Assembly: GCA_021399445.1 (NCBI GenBank)
Contig: JAJTUQ010000006.1
Location: forward strand, 2,852,001 to 2,916,000
DNA from: Xylogone sp. PMI_703
Lineage: Eukaryota; Ascomycota; Leotiomycetes
Direction of reading: 5' to 3'
Length of the DNA: 64,000 nt
Part shown: piece after piece, positions 22,983 to 33,958 of the stretch
How the letters are laid out: each line of letters opens with the position of its first letter
How positions within the stretch are numbered: the first letter of the stretch is position 1
Made by a program: the position numbers and the translations under genes
The notes under the pieces: model-generated
Database searches by the model: none
What the model was told of the DNA's origin: nothing
Seen by the model: the letters and a program-made list of their open reading frames with translations, nothing else

Positions 22983-23675
22983 GCTATACATATTTGACGC
23001 GTTTGCTTAGACATCCCCTTTTCGTGATATAATATTCAAATGAGATATATTTAGCCTTCTGTATTAACTTGAACTATCCCAGCACCGCTTCATGATAGAT
23101 TCGACAGTTTACATGTAGCAATATATCTGTCACTTGTATCACCGTCATTCACTACTAGCAATGGCGCAGTCTGTGGCAGCTAGTCTTCCACTCGGACTTT
23201 CTAGCTACTCCTCGGCGATATGCATACTAGACTGGTCGGCCTGTGGTCCGAAATATGGACCAGCTCGGACCAGCCCATGAATTTGAGACCACGGTTTGAA
23301 TAATTTGTTCTGAGACTGTGGGCCGTATAGTCCAGACCAAACGGGCCGCAGTCAAAAAAAATGATATCCAAGACCAGACCACAGTCCAGCCTAAGCTGCG
23401 GGTACGGGTGACCAAAACGACACTCGCTCGGAAACCCAGCCAATTTCAAATTAAATATTATTAATTTAACTAACTTGTGAATATCTGACTACTTTTTACA
23501 TATTCAGTTATGTAATAACTAAACTGCATAGTAATTTATTTAAATATAACTGGCTCAAACTAAGGAAGTAAATGACATTCAAAGATTGTTGGGCCTCTGT
23601 ACCTTAGGCCTTATAGGTTCTCAGACGACTTTACACTTAAGCTTTAGGCTTCGTTTGAAGGACTTTAGGCTTCTG

Positions 23676-23772
23676 GTACAGTATCGCTGTACTGTATCTT
23701 TAATATCTTACGGCCGTTAGCTCCTTTAGCATGCTTACAGGGCCTTGGCCCTGCAAGTGAAGCCTGTAATAC
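23676..23772 (+). repeat. Dispersed repeat, copy 1
   Basis: Shares with 29606-29712 the order: tacagtac motif, cggccgtt, ctcctttagcatgcttacag, then a short ggcc palindrome and gcaagtgaagcc. It lies inside the inverted-repeat element, so the element family has another trace at 29.6 kb. Confidence 0.6.
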
Positions 23773-23868
23773 CTGATTTTGTAATACTTAAATTTGTAAT
23801 ACCCGATCTTGTAATATTTGATCTTGTGACACCTAAGCATGCAATACCTAAGCCTGTAGTGCTTTGTT
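23764..23868. repeat. Degenerate 15-bp tandem repeat
   Basis: About seven units of 15 bases resembling ttgtaatacctgatc, starting ctgtaatacctgatt at 23764. Divergence between units shows it is old. It sits within the inverted-repeat element. Confidence 0.75.
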
Positions 23869-24461
23869 ATTGACCTTGGTCACTATGAGCGGATTTTGCT
23901 TCTTTATGAATAGACTTAATTTAGACTAATAACACATTGATAGATTAATGGTAAGAGAAGTATATATATCCTTCTCACTAGGACTTTGTTTGTGCGGATA
24001 CTTAAGGCGCTCATGGCGATAACTTGAAAATGCGAAACTATTTAATTCGAAATTGGCGAGGGTTTCCGAGCGAGTGTCGTTTTGGTCAACCGTAGCGGGC
24101 AGCCCCCAGGCTAATGCATACTAATGACTGAAGTAGAGTTACACGGCACTGCCCGTCCCACGATCAAGATCTTAGATGTTTCACAGCTAAATAAATAGGA
24201 ATTTATGCCTCCATATATGTGTCTTTCTATCCTATTTCACGGTGTAACTGAGTTGGCGTGCACGTGTATGTCACTGAACCAAGAAGTAAGTTCTTAACAG
24301 GTTTCACGAGCTTCTATTTCCTTTTATTTTAAGACTTATATTTATTAAACATAAACATTCAATCTGGCATCTTAATCTAAGTACATGTTCCATCACCATC
24401 ACGCCGAGTCATTTTGTTGATCTAGAATATTGTTACATGGTTTGGTCCTCCGATTGGCGCG

Positions 24462-26096
24462 ATGTTTTTAACCAATTTTTTGTTTTCTCAATCCTCAGGG
24501 GCATCACTTATCGCCTTAATGCTTATTGGTGCTGTATCCTCCGTGATTCACAGTCTATATTTCTCAAAGTATTCTCATATTCCCAGTCCAAAACTTTGCA
24601 AAATTTCACGACTCTGGATAGTATACCTCGACGTGACGCTACAACGGACAGCCAAGGTATACGAGTGGCACAAGCAGTATGGCCCAGTCATTTTGATTGT
24701 CCCAGGCGAAGTCTCATTGTCTGAGCCATCTACTGCGCGCGAGATCTATGGAGCCACAGGCCGCCATCCTAAGAGTAGTTATTTTGATAAGTTCATCGCG
24801 TACGGGCAGCGAGTGACCTTCTGCAGCCTCACTTACTTAGAACATCGAGAAAAAAGAAGTTATAGTGCCTCATTTTTCAAACATCTTCAATCTATCTACC
24901 TCGCTTTGTTGAGCCTGTCAGTGGTCGGGTGATCGCCTTCCTAGGTCAGATCGAACAGAATATGAATAAACGAACAAGAACAATCACGCTCGACTTCTTC
25001 CTACTTGCTAGTCATTACGCTTTTGACAACACAACCAGGCTTCTTTTGGGCCTAATTACTCCACTCATACTATTGAGCTCCCAGGGACAGAAAGGGCAAT
25101 GCTAGATGACCTTAAATACTGCGAGGTTTTGCAACCACTACTATTCAATTTCCCATCCATATACTATGTCTTTAAATTCGCTGCGTCCATAATCCGCCAA
25201 AGTCCTCAATTCCTGACCGGTGAGGAGAGACTGTCTGAATGGACTACGAAGACAAATACCGATATAACTGCAGACGCGCCTCCTAGCGAAAACCAGAACT
25301 CTCTGCGGGAGGTTTTACAGAATCGTACGAGTAAGCAGGGAGAACCGCTTCCAGAGAGCTGGATCAACGCAGAGCTGTTTGATAATCTAATAGCAGCGTC
25401 ACTTACTGTTACTGTCAGCCTGACCTACGTGTTGTGGAATATGGCTCGTAATCCTGAATGGCAAGTCCGAGTTCGAAAAGAGATTGCTGCTTTACCTATT
25501 CAGGAAGATGGACTTCTATTATTTGACGATATTGACAAAGCACCTATCCTTGAAGCGTGTATTAAGGAATCGTACCGGCTCAACCCAATCTCTGCTGGCA
25601 GAGCTGAGAGGATTGTGCCTCTAGGCAAAGAATACAATGGCGTCTTTCTCCCCAACGGGGTAAGTACCGAGGCACCCATATTTGACAACCAAACCCTACC
25701 TTGATAATGAAAGAACTAACAAAAATATGTGGTCTACAGACAATTGTGTCAGCATCAGCCCTTGCAGTTCAGCACTCCACGTCTGTCTTCCCCGAGCCAC
25801 ATATCTACAATCCTGATCGCTGGCTTCAAGCAAGCTCAGACCAGTTACGCAACATGGAAAAGTATTACATGCCATTCGGGTACGGCGCACGTCTGTGCCT
25901 AGTCAAAGCTTTTGCTACGGTTGAAGTCAAATTACTCGTTGCTTGCCTCTTATCACGGTACTCCATATCCGTCGATCCAAGCTCGGTTACGAATATAGAG
26001 AGTATGAGTCAACTTGGGACGCAAGATGGCCTTCCCAAGGGGCTCAGATGTGACCTAAAGATTCAGCCGGTAATTCCAATCTTGAATTCGGATTAG
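24462..26096 (+). pseudogene. Cytochrome P450, frameshifted
   Basis: A former membrane-anchored P450. The N-terminal anchor, the IPSPKLCKISRLW hinge, HKQYGPVILI, the K-helix ESYR (near 25566) and the PERF-region equivalent NPDRW are readable. The heme loop FGYGARLCLVKAFA (near 25874) keeps its Cys but has Val where the family has Gly after it. Two frame breaks interrupt it: one base missing in an A-run near 24880, and a second break near 25045-25060. An intron at about 25660-25739 still has clean GT-AG ends. The order on the plus strand after the decayed MFS gene suggests both belonged to the same lost cluster. Function cannot be assigned. Confidence 0.82.
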
Positions 26097-26120
26097 ACGT
26101 CTCTCGTGGAGAACAAGGGA

Positions 26121-26404
26121 TACACGTGGGTACGATTGAACCTTAGAGGGCACTCAGCTACTATAGCGCACCTAACCACTACAGCGACTTGACTAGTTAC
26201 TACAGCGTATCTAACTATTATTAATATAATATAACTCAAAATATTTATTTTTTCTAAGTTATATGTATGCTTATATTATAACCTTACATAACTGTATAAA
26301 AGTGCCCTTATTCACGTATGTAAGCAAATCCTTATTGAATTAGGAATTAGCGCAATAAATTGTCTTGACAGTCTAAGGAATTCAATCGTACCCACACACG
26401 TGTA
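26121..26404. mobile_element. TA-flanked MITE of about 284 bp
   Basis: Starts TACACGTGGGTACGATTGAA and ends with the inverted counterpart TTCAATCGTACCCACACACG followed by TGTA. The ends carry TA, the target duplication of Tc1/mariner elements. The interior is AT-rich with a loose repeat of actacagcg/actatagcg and has no ORF. It lies 25 bases after the P450 pseudogene. Confidence 0.82.
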
Positions 26405-27988
26405 GGGGTTAATAAATTTTTCAAGTCGCCAAATCCGGCGATTCTGCCATCAAAATGGAGTCAGCCCATAAGACTAGGACTAGTCCCGATATTTAGAGCG
26501 ATTTGGTCCGGTTTGATGCGAGATACAGAGTGTTCTTGTGTGTTAAGATTAAGTGTAGGCCTCATAAATAAGAAATTAATTAAACTGAGTATAAGGCTCT
26601 TGTATAAGAGAAATTATATATTTATATAATTATCATGGAATCTAGATCTCAAGGATTAATCCTAATCCTACTGATTCCTCGATTAGTCCGGATCAGTGTG
26701 ATCCCCTCTGATCCTCCTTAGGCAATCTCTTTGCACATCAGGTTCTCTGTGCAGACAAGCTACCGAACCTCGGGCCTTTGGTGCTAGGCTAGTCCGTGAC
26801 AGCCCTGTTTCCATCATTTGATACTCATAGACCGTGTGATTCGCTTCTCTTGTGCGCTTACAGCAGGTCCTTTCGGTATAACAGCTTTAGTTGGAGTAGA
26901 ACTCACGTTCAATTTTATTTTAACTCTGCGAAACTGTGGAACGTTTGAAGCTTTTCGTTTTTAGGAAGAATCGTCACTTGCAGTAGGTCCTGCGTCACGT
27001 GGTGTAACTGGAGTTCCGCTCCTCTCAGAGAGTGTCAGAACCCAGATATATAGCAGTATAAGCAGCCAGGCAACTGGAGATTCCTTTGTGCTCTGACAGA
27101 GAGCTTCGAGTCTGCCGGGGACTGTGAGCGCTGAGGGGCTGTTACCCCGGAGTCGTCAGTTTCGTCGTGTGATGTATATTGAGGCAATTTTGATGGAGAG
27201 TCACGAGGTTCTAGTTTCTCTATCAGCGGGACTCTTTCTCCAGCCGGGTTCTTTTGTTATGTGTTCTAGATTTGGTGTTTAACTTACTTTCTCTCGTCAC
27301 GTTTGTAGATGCCGATTTTCTAGGTGTCACTACACCTTGCCCAACAAATTCTAACGTTGATGGGATCTCCTCCTCATCAATTTCGTCATTGTGTTGGTCC
27401 TTTTCGAATTTACTTATATATTTGTCTTTCTTGTCATAATCCGTAGAACCCAACGGTGCAGGATATGGGGAATGCTCAAATCCCATGAAGCTGACCAGGA
27501 GCTTCTCTGCGTGCTCCCTGGTTGCTTTTCCTTTGCCGGCTTGCTCACCGCTCCCTGCAATTGCCGCGACTCACTTCTTGGTAATTTTGTGAAGAGCGAC
27601 TTGGTCATAGGTATGATATGTCCAGAGAAGATATATCTGTTGACTGAATTTGTAGTCAATACGGAACACCTGTCCAATAATTTGGAACCATGTAGGCAAG
27701 TTTATCGGAATCTCCATGCCAACAATGATGTGGCCACCCATGCGGAGATCTAACATTGAGATCCCAGTTTCTATTAAACAACAATATCTACACTTTCATA
27801 TCAGTGTTGAAGACATTTACTACCTCTGTGCGCTCCTTGTGGCTCATCGTGGTTCTGAGAGCTACTGTAGTAAAATCCAGATTCTTTAACTGAGAATCTA
27901 CGAGCCTGTAATTGCATGGTGAGATCAGTAGTCATGACCTATCTCTCAACCTCCATTCACTCTGCACTACGCCAGCACCCTGACACCG
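26405..27988. other. Repeat-derived or decayed DNA, no gene recognised
   Basis: Contains the LTR-like fragment at 27035 and some coding-looking ORFs, for example minus 27223-27486 (acidic, then basic) and minus 27571-27756 (IPINLPTWFQIIGQVF). The last weakly recalls fungal rhodopsin-type integral membrane proteins, but too little is preserved to call it. Confidence 0.35.
27035..27098 (+). repeat. LTR-like dispersed repeat, copy A
   Basis: Begins tgtcagaacccagatatata, then gcagtataagcagccaggca. Nearly identical to 53745-53808 over about 55 bases and related to 61424-61490. Starting TGT, it looks like the 5' end of a solo or truncated LTR. No retroelement coding region is attached. Confidence 0.6.
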
Positions 27989-29165
27989 TCAGTCATCACC
28001 ATCCTCCTCCTCCTCCTCCTCCTCTTCTTCTTCTGAATCCTCATCGTCACTTACCTCACCGTCTACGTCTAACTCGTCAGAATCCACGTCAAACCATTGA
28101 TATTCTCGACCTGGGCCTGCCATAGCCAGGATCCTACGGTAAAACCATTGAATTCCAGGAGTTCTAAGCTTGGTAATGGAAAACGCACTGGGTCGATTGT
28201 TGTCATAATCACGATGTGGCCTGATTTCATACGTTCGTCCCCATGAGCGAACCAACAGCCATATGCACTATCTAAATCTTGAGTCGACGGTGGTGTAGTT
28301 AGAAGGTCGATGTCAGTCGGGTCTTGTTCTGTCTCCGATTGCCAAAAAAAACTGCATGGTCAGGATTTTCTTGTCCTCCGAGATCGACATAGGTTTCAAT
28401 GCAAATGCGCCTATATCCCACAGCGCATTTGCAAGTGGATTGAGACAAAGCATGTTGAATGGTTTCTCTCCATATATATCACTTCTGTTCGCATCGACCG
28501 CTGCTTTCCATGCAGTAAGTTTCTCCGGCGGCCAAAAAAGCTCCAGCATTCCCCAAATATCCATTTATCTCTTAGAGTCCGGCTTATCATGAAGAAGTGC
28601 AGATGGATAGATATGTGCTACTTCGAAGACCCGCATACCGGTAAGAATACAACGATTGTTATCTCGATGGATTGCCTAATAAGACTCAGTTCAGCTGCGG
28701 GTGTAAAGCTTTCTATGCTTACTCGTTCTCTATTTGTGAGATGTCTTCGAACCACTACATCGGCGCCCTTGATCGGTGTTACCGTAATGGCCAACGATTT
28801 TGATTGATTCCCTACGTACAGTCAGATATCTAGTAGTGAGTGAATATATTAGACATACACCCCTGTACCATGACGCGTGATATTGAAGCAGTAACGGTGA
28901 ATACGTTAGAGCTAAAGACATCTTTTGATGTACCCTCTGCAATGTGCTTGAGAGCGCTGATACCGCATGTATGGCATGCAGCCCAAAAATGTCGCGACAC
29001 ATTATTTCTGAGGGCTTTTCGTAGATGTTGCAAAACGAGCTTACGTTCTGCACTGGGCTGGTTGAAACTCTCATCTTCGAGAAGTGATTCCAAGCTGCAG
29101 CCTGCCCCACTCATATTTGTGAACAGTAGCGGGAAGAACGATAGTAAGAAGGAAACTGGCAGCAA
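27989..29165 (-). pseudogene. Fungal HNH-endonuclease-domain protein, decayed (copy A)
   Basis: Reading the minus strand from 29165 gives a predicted N-terminal region, then IHRDNNRCILTG and VFEVAHIYPS, the HNH core of the HNH_2 type. This is followed by the family's FWPPEKLTAWKAAV, PFNMLCLNPLANALW, FALKPMSISEDKK and an acidic C-terminal tail. It is broken by frame changes near 28850 and 28690, an in-frame TAA just before the DIWGML segment (near 28565), a frame change near 28320 and another near 28150. The tail is a run of Glu/Asp from a simple repeat. Intact relatives are intracellular proteins of unknown role with a nuclease fold. A second decayed copy lies at 52490-53179. Confidence 0.78.
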
Positions 29166-29919
29166 GAAGAATTGATCGCAAGAAGAGCCGATAGCAAGAG
29201 GTCTGGGAGTAAGAACTGGCAGCTATCGAATTCACCCCTCGCATGACCTTGTTGGTCGAAACGCCAATACCCGTACCCACCATAAAGTGGCTCGTTATGC
29301 CTTACATAATGTGGCTCAAGCGAAAATTGCAATTCCAAAAACCCACGAACCGCTACCGCTGACATCTGCGCCACAACGACCAACAATTAATTATTACGAA
29401 TTATCAATTTACCAAACTTCCGCATATTCAGCTATTTACCATTAATGCAGCAGTTGTCATGATGTTCAAGTCATACAATGATTTATTCAATTATGATTAA
29501 TCCAAAACGAGACGCGTTTAACGGTCAAGGTAGTCAAGATCCCACAGGCTCAGGTCCTACGAAGGCCTCGCTTACAGCGCTTTCAGCATAAGTTTTTTAG
29601 CATATTATAGTACAGTACAGTATGGGCTGTAGCGTATCGCTAACGCCCTGCGGCCGTTGGCTCTCTTTCAGCATGCTTACAGGCCTAAGGCCCTGTAAGC
29701 GAAACCACTGTAGGGTCAACCGTACAATCTTCACAATATATAGCAGGAAGGAGCAAGATGTGGCCATATTGATGGATTGCGGAGCGAGAACTGAAGCTAC
29801 AAGAAGAGCTATATATACAAAGGGATTAGCTGGGGCTGAGGGTCACATGACTCTACAACACAATATCGTCTATTCAACACTTTCTAGCCGCTAGGCCAAT
29901 ATGCTAACGAGGCTAATAA
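29166..29919. other. Intergenic with dispersed repeat
   Basis: About 750 bases, AT-rich around 29380-29520, and containing dispersed repeat copy 2 (29606-29712). No gene recognised. Confidence 0.45.
29606..29712 (+). repeat. Dispersed repeat, copy 2
   Basis: Matches 23676-23772 in the same orientation: tacagtacag, then cggccgttggctctc, cagcatgcttacaggcc and ccctgtaagcgaaacc. A fainter trace of the agcat...ttacaa...agggcttcgct part may lie at 61863-61905. Confidence 0.6.
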
Positions 29920-31191
29920 TCAGTATACAACATTTGCAACCAAAGCATCCATGGCGGAGCTGTGTGTCGACGCCGTCACTCCAGTCACTAATTCAGACCA
30001 GTCAACCCCAAATTGATTTGCAGAATTCCGATCACTAGCCCAGATGCTGGCCGCATTAGCGTCGATGACTTGGACATACAGGTCATTGGGGGCGACGCTT
30101 TGCAGCAGCAGCAAGTTTCGGATAAAGATGCCTTTGAATTGCGTCTGGTCGGCGTTGCAGTCATCGGGCTCACACGACTCGTGGATTACGAGCTGCTCAT
30201 CTGCTAGCAGGTTGATTGCGGCTTGTGCAATCTTCGCGGCTTCGTCAAGGTACGATTGGTTATTATCAGCCCGGTACATTTCGGCAAGGCCTCCAAGAAT
30301 AACACCCTGATTGTAAGACCACCTTCAAATCACAGAGTCAAATTCTTGATATATATTGCTATAGAAGATGAAGGAGCTTACTCTGTCTGACCGTTATTTG
30401 TGCAGGCAGTAGTGAGTCCGTCATTGATGGTGTAGTTAGAGTTAATCATGCCGCTAGTTGAGAACCACGTCCACTCATTCTGGGCCCATTCGAGATAGTA
30501 CTGTTTTTGGTCCGGCACACGATTGGAAAGGTGAGCGGCGAGCGACAAAAAGAGCTCATTGGCAATAGCATTAACATAGGTGCGTTCGGAGGTCCAGTAA
30601 ATGCCTCCGTTTCCACAAGTGGTGGGCCACACACCAGCCTGTCACAATGAATCAATATTCATATCCAATTGAAAAGCCCAGCAAACTCACCAAGTCTTCG
30701 AAGATGCCAGCTGCGAGATCTAAGTAATCTTGATTTCCAGTAACATCAGATGCAGCAATCCAGGCGAGGGCCCACCAGGCATCATCATCGTAAGCACCGT
30801 CTAGCCACAAGCTCGCGTTGACTTGACCTTGTTGCCCGCGATTAGCGGTTTGAGCGTGCGGCCAGCTATTAGGATAAATAGTTTCGGGTCTGCCATCAAC
30901 CACTGCTTTCTCAACCCCTTGGCCGGGATTTACGCTTGGCGCGTTGATCCAGGTGTTTTCAAATACCTCAGTGGCAGTGTCTAAGATCGAGGAGTCAATC
31001 TTGGCCAGATCTGCGATCGCGGTCATACAATTGGCGCCATTCCACCATCCACATGTGTTCCATATGCCGGAGGTCTCGTTATACCATGCCTGGAGGACGT
31101 CAAGGGCTGTTTCTGCTTTAGAAACTGCGCTCTGACCCTGGATATTGGCCACCCAGACCAGAGTTACAACGATAGAGGATTTGGAAACCAT
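29920..31191 (-). CDS. Secreted glycoside hydrolase family 76 protein (alpha-1,6-mannanase-like)
   Basis: Predicted secreted enzyme of the DFG5/DCW1-related GH76 family, which acts on alpha-1,6-mannan or transfers GPI-mannoproteins to the wall. The exons (minus) 31191-30691, 30638-30382 and 30322-29920 give about 386 residues with clean GT-AG junctions. The N-terminus has a signal peptide (SSIVVTLVWVANIQGQSA). The catalytic Asp pair lies in DGAYDDDAWWALAW, and the barrel repeats show CGNGGIYWT and WSYNQGVILGGLAE. It lacks the hydrophobic C-terminal GPI tail of yeast Dfg5, so it is probably released rather than anchored. I chose the Met at 31191 directly before the hydrophobic stretch; 31206 is also in frame. 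Intact, with decayed DNA on the right-hand side of its 3' end. Confidence 0.9.
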
Positions 31192-32800
31192 GAATGAGAG
31201 CTGCAATTTGTGTTATGCTAGTTAAACACAGGATAAAGGTTTCTGAGCGGTACTATTCCCCGGCTAAGCAGATTAATAGACCTCGTCTGTGGGAACCTTA
31301 ATGAGGGCCTCTTATGTATTCGTTATGAGACCATGCAGCTCCGAAAGCCTGCCCCCTCAAAGCTCCCTCATTCCGCTTTTTTACCCTTGCCATGATGATC
31401 TCGCAATTATGCATCAGAACCTAAACAGATGTAACGTTATTTATACTCTACATAGCTTCTAAGTCCCACTAAAAGAAATTTCTTTTTTTTTAAACTAATG
31501 ACCTCGAGGATTGATGTAAACTACTTACAACTGGGAAGCTCTGTCAAATATGGTACTGCCGTGGATCACAGCCTGTAAGTGTACTCCGGATATAAGTCCT
31601 ATAGCTTGATTGCTAAGGTAATGCCGATATTTAATATGTGGTAACTGTCCTTAGTAGGAAACAATATATAACCACCGGAGACTGGGTTACCAGTCGAAGG
31701 GAGCCGGATGCCTTGATGAGGCGGACCATTTTCCCATTTCACCTATCCCTAGGAGCATACCATGGATACCTATTACACGTAAATACGCCGCATCTTCCCT
31801 GGATATCATGGAAGAAAAGACCGCTAGGATTTCTATTCGACAAGGAGAGATAACTAGGCGTAGGATGGCGGTCATGAGACCAGTTCCTAGGCCATATTTT
31901 GTCAAAAGCCACTGTGCCGCACCATTTAATATACGAGGATATCCAAACGCATAATTGATGTAGATGCCGGATGGGCGTGAAGCCAATCGCTAACCACCAA
32001 GAGGTTCGGAGAAGAGTTAAATTCCTGGCCTACCCCGCGTTCCCGCTATTACTCCGAAGTCATTCACTGAACCCACGTGACTCCTTCCTCGGCTCATCAT
32101 GACCCGCGCCACAGAAGAGGCCAATAGTAACGCGATGCAGTGGATCGTAGAAAGCGTTGCTTTCAGAACGATAGTATCTTGATTCTGTTAGTGCCATTAA
32201 TTCCGAGAAACAAGCTTCATCTGAAGCAACGTTGCGCTGTAAATGGTGGATCCAGGCGTGCAATGACGTTATTTCCGGTACCTCCACACCGTTTATATGC
32301 ATGTGCAGTCTTGTGGACGAGTTATGTTAATTATAAGCAGCGGGGATATATTGTGCAGGGCAGCTGATGGGGAAATGAAGAGCCATCAATTATCGGATCT
32401 TATTCCTCGACTTAGGAATTGAGATGGCAAAAGAGAGACGGTTACGCGACAAAAGGTCTAGAGTATAAGACCTCAGAATCCTAACAGGCTAAACACTCCT
32501 TCAGGTATCTAATCGACCTTTCTTTAAGCCTTCGATCAACAGGTATGGCATTCTAATACTAGCAAAATTTCATGTCTATTACCCGCTCAGTAGAGCCTGT
32601 TGCTCAACCCACCAGCCTCCAACCAGTCACGCTGGTCTATAGCAGCTCAAGCTTTATACGTCTCTCAAAGCACAGCACCTGCGTTTAATATTGATAGCCT
32701 CTGCTGAGTACCGAACTTCACGATAGCAACTAGATTTCGAAGCGTGCCTGCCACTGTTAATATTACTTCTTTCTCTGATTATAGTGCTGAAACCTACTCT
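31192..32800. other. Intergenic, no recognised gene
   Basis: About 1.6 kb with the GH76 promoter at its left. ORFs of up to about 100 codons (for example minus 31687-31986 and minus 32060-32302) have no motif I recognise. I do not call them genes. Confidence 0.4.
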
Positions 32801-33958
32801 TTAGCCCTCCTCCGTTTTATATACTCCACTCTGGTCAGACTGGGACCTGATCAGGTTCACTTGAGAAGATGGCTGCCTCCGCATTCTATCTTGCCTAACT
32901 ATAACAACTCTCTCTGCTGCAAGCGCAGAACCAGTTTCGACGTCAAGACTCTCGGGACTTTGTTGATGCTCAGCATCCTCACTCTGCCTTTCATTTTGTA
33001 TACAGATATCAGTTGTCATGGTAATTCCACCGGATTCGGTGCTAGTACCATTTTCAGCTCGGACGGAGGCACTATATTGAATTCCTCTTGCCGTAGCACT
33101 GATATGTCGGCTGCGTTTGTCACTTCTCAATGTTTCTATAGCTATACCATTGGTACCAATAAGATCACGTTCCGTAAGTGTCCGATTCGTAGGTTCGTGA
33201 AATAGCTGAACGAGCTTGTTGAGAATACTGAATTCCAACTTCAGCTTAACGCTATATACCATAGCCTTCCATGTCGTCTGTATATAGTATAGACCTATGA
33301 ACTCAAGGGTTATAATGGTGGTGTCGAGCAGAATGACAATGATGTTGACGATTAATAAATGCAGCATGATACGACGCGCCGATCCATATGAGTGTATGCC
33401 GTTCTCGAGTTTTCGGAGCTTGACTGTCTTCCAAATATATAAACCAGAGATGGTGCATTCCTGCACGAAAAAGATAGTAACTTGGATCCTTTCGTGGATC
33501 GCATATGCTACCAAATATGATTCCTGCGGGGATGATTGAATGATATAGAGTAAGAAGATTGCGGGAACGTGACAGATAATAGCGTTAAAGATTATCATGG
33601 TCAGGACAGATCGTAAGATGGTCCTGTTACTGACAACAAGGTGCAGCCGTGAATATAGCACTAGTGATTGTCCCGTTACCATAACCGGCCAGCTAACAAG
33701 TAGTAGAGTGATATAGATGTAAGGATTCCGGGACAGTGATAAATCTTTTAGTAAGAGACCAACGGCCTGAGGAGCGAGGGCCCAAGTAGCAGCGATAAAG
33801 CTCCAGAAGTAGAGACCACTGTGTCTCTTGAAGGTAGCAAAGATGATGAAGTTGAGCTCGATGAAGTTATAGATGGTGATGCTGATGAAAGCAACCGCCG
33901 TAGCAGCCAAGCCGTTGATAGAGGAGCCGGCAAATACATCTTTGTCTGGAGATACCAT
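32801..33958 (-). CDS. Seven-helix integral membrane protein of unknown function
   Basis: Single-exon gene for about 385 residues. The first 270 residues contain about seven hydrophobic helices separated by short loops, with no long extracellular N-terminus. The last 115 residues are hydrophilic, Ser/Arg-rich and probably cytosolic (TLRSDKRSRHI and EHQQSPESLDVETG). This layout matches a fungal-specific family of integral membrane proteins related in shape to rhodopsin-like or PTH11-type receptors, but without the CFEM domain or clear receptor motifs. I chose the Met at 33958 because it directly precedes the first membrane section; 34048 would add a basic 30-residue leader. Function unknown. 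Confidence 0.7.
   Translation of the reverse strand: MVSPDKDVFAGSSINGLAATAVAFISITIYNFIELNFIIFATFKRHSGLYFWSFIAATWALAPQAVGLLLKDLSLSRNPYIYITLLLVSWPVMVTGQSLVLYSRLHLVVSNRTILRSVLTMIIFNAIICHVPAIFLLYIIQSSPQESYLVAYAIHERIQVTIFFVQECTISGLYIWKTVKLRKLENGIHSYGSARRIMLHLLIVNIIVILLDTTIITLEFIGLYYIQTTWKAMVYSVKLKLEFSILNKLVQLFHEPTNRTLTERDLIGTNGIAIETLRSDKRSRHISATARGIQYSASVRAENGTSTESGGITMTTDICIQNERQSEDAEHQQSPESLDVETGSALAAERVVIVRQDRMRRQPSSQVNLIRSQSDQSGVYKTEEG

Larger units (their letters stand above)
23220..24123. mobile_element. Inverted-repeat element, probably nested, without coding capacity
   Basis: A segment of about 70 bases at 23388-23456 is repeated in inverted orientation at 24040-24112; the shared core reads ggtgaccaaaacgacactcg on one side, with few mismatches. 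The pair bounds about 725 bases of AT-rich non-coding DNA. A perfect 10-base direct repeat, atgcatacta, lies at 23220-23229 and again at 24114-24123, a possible target-site duplication, though the bases just inside do not form good terminal repeats. No transposase is visible, so this is a non-autonomous element or two nested ones. Confidence 0.65.

Noticed and set aside
27571..27756. Possible rhodopsin-type membrane protein fragment (minus)
   Set aside because: Only about 30 residues with weak resemblance; cannot be separated from chance.
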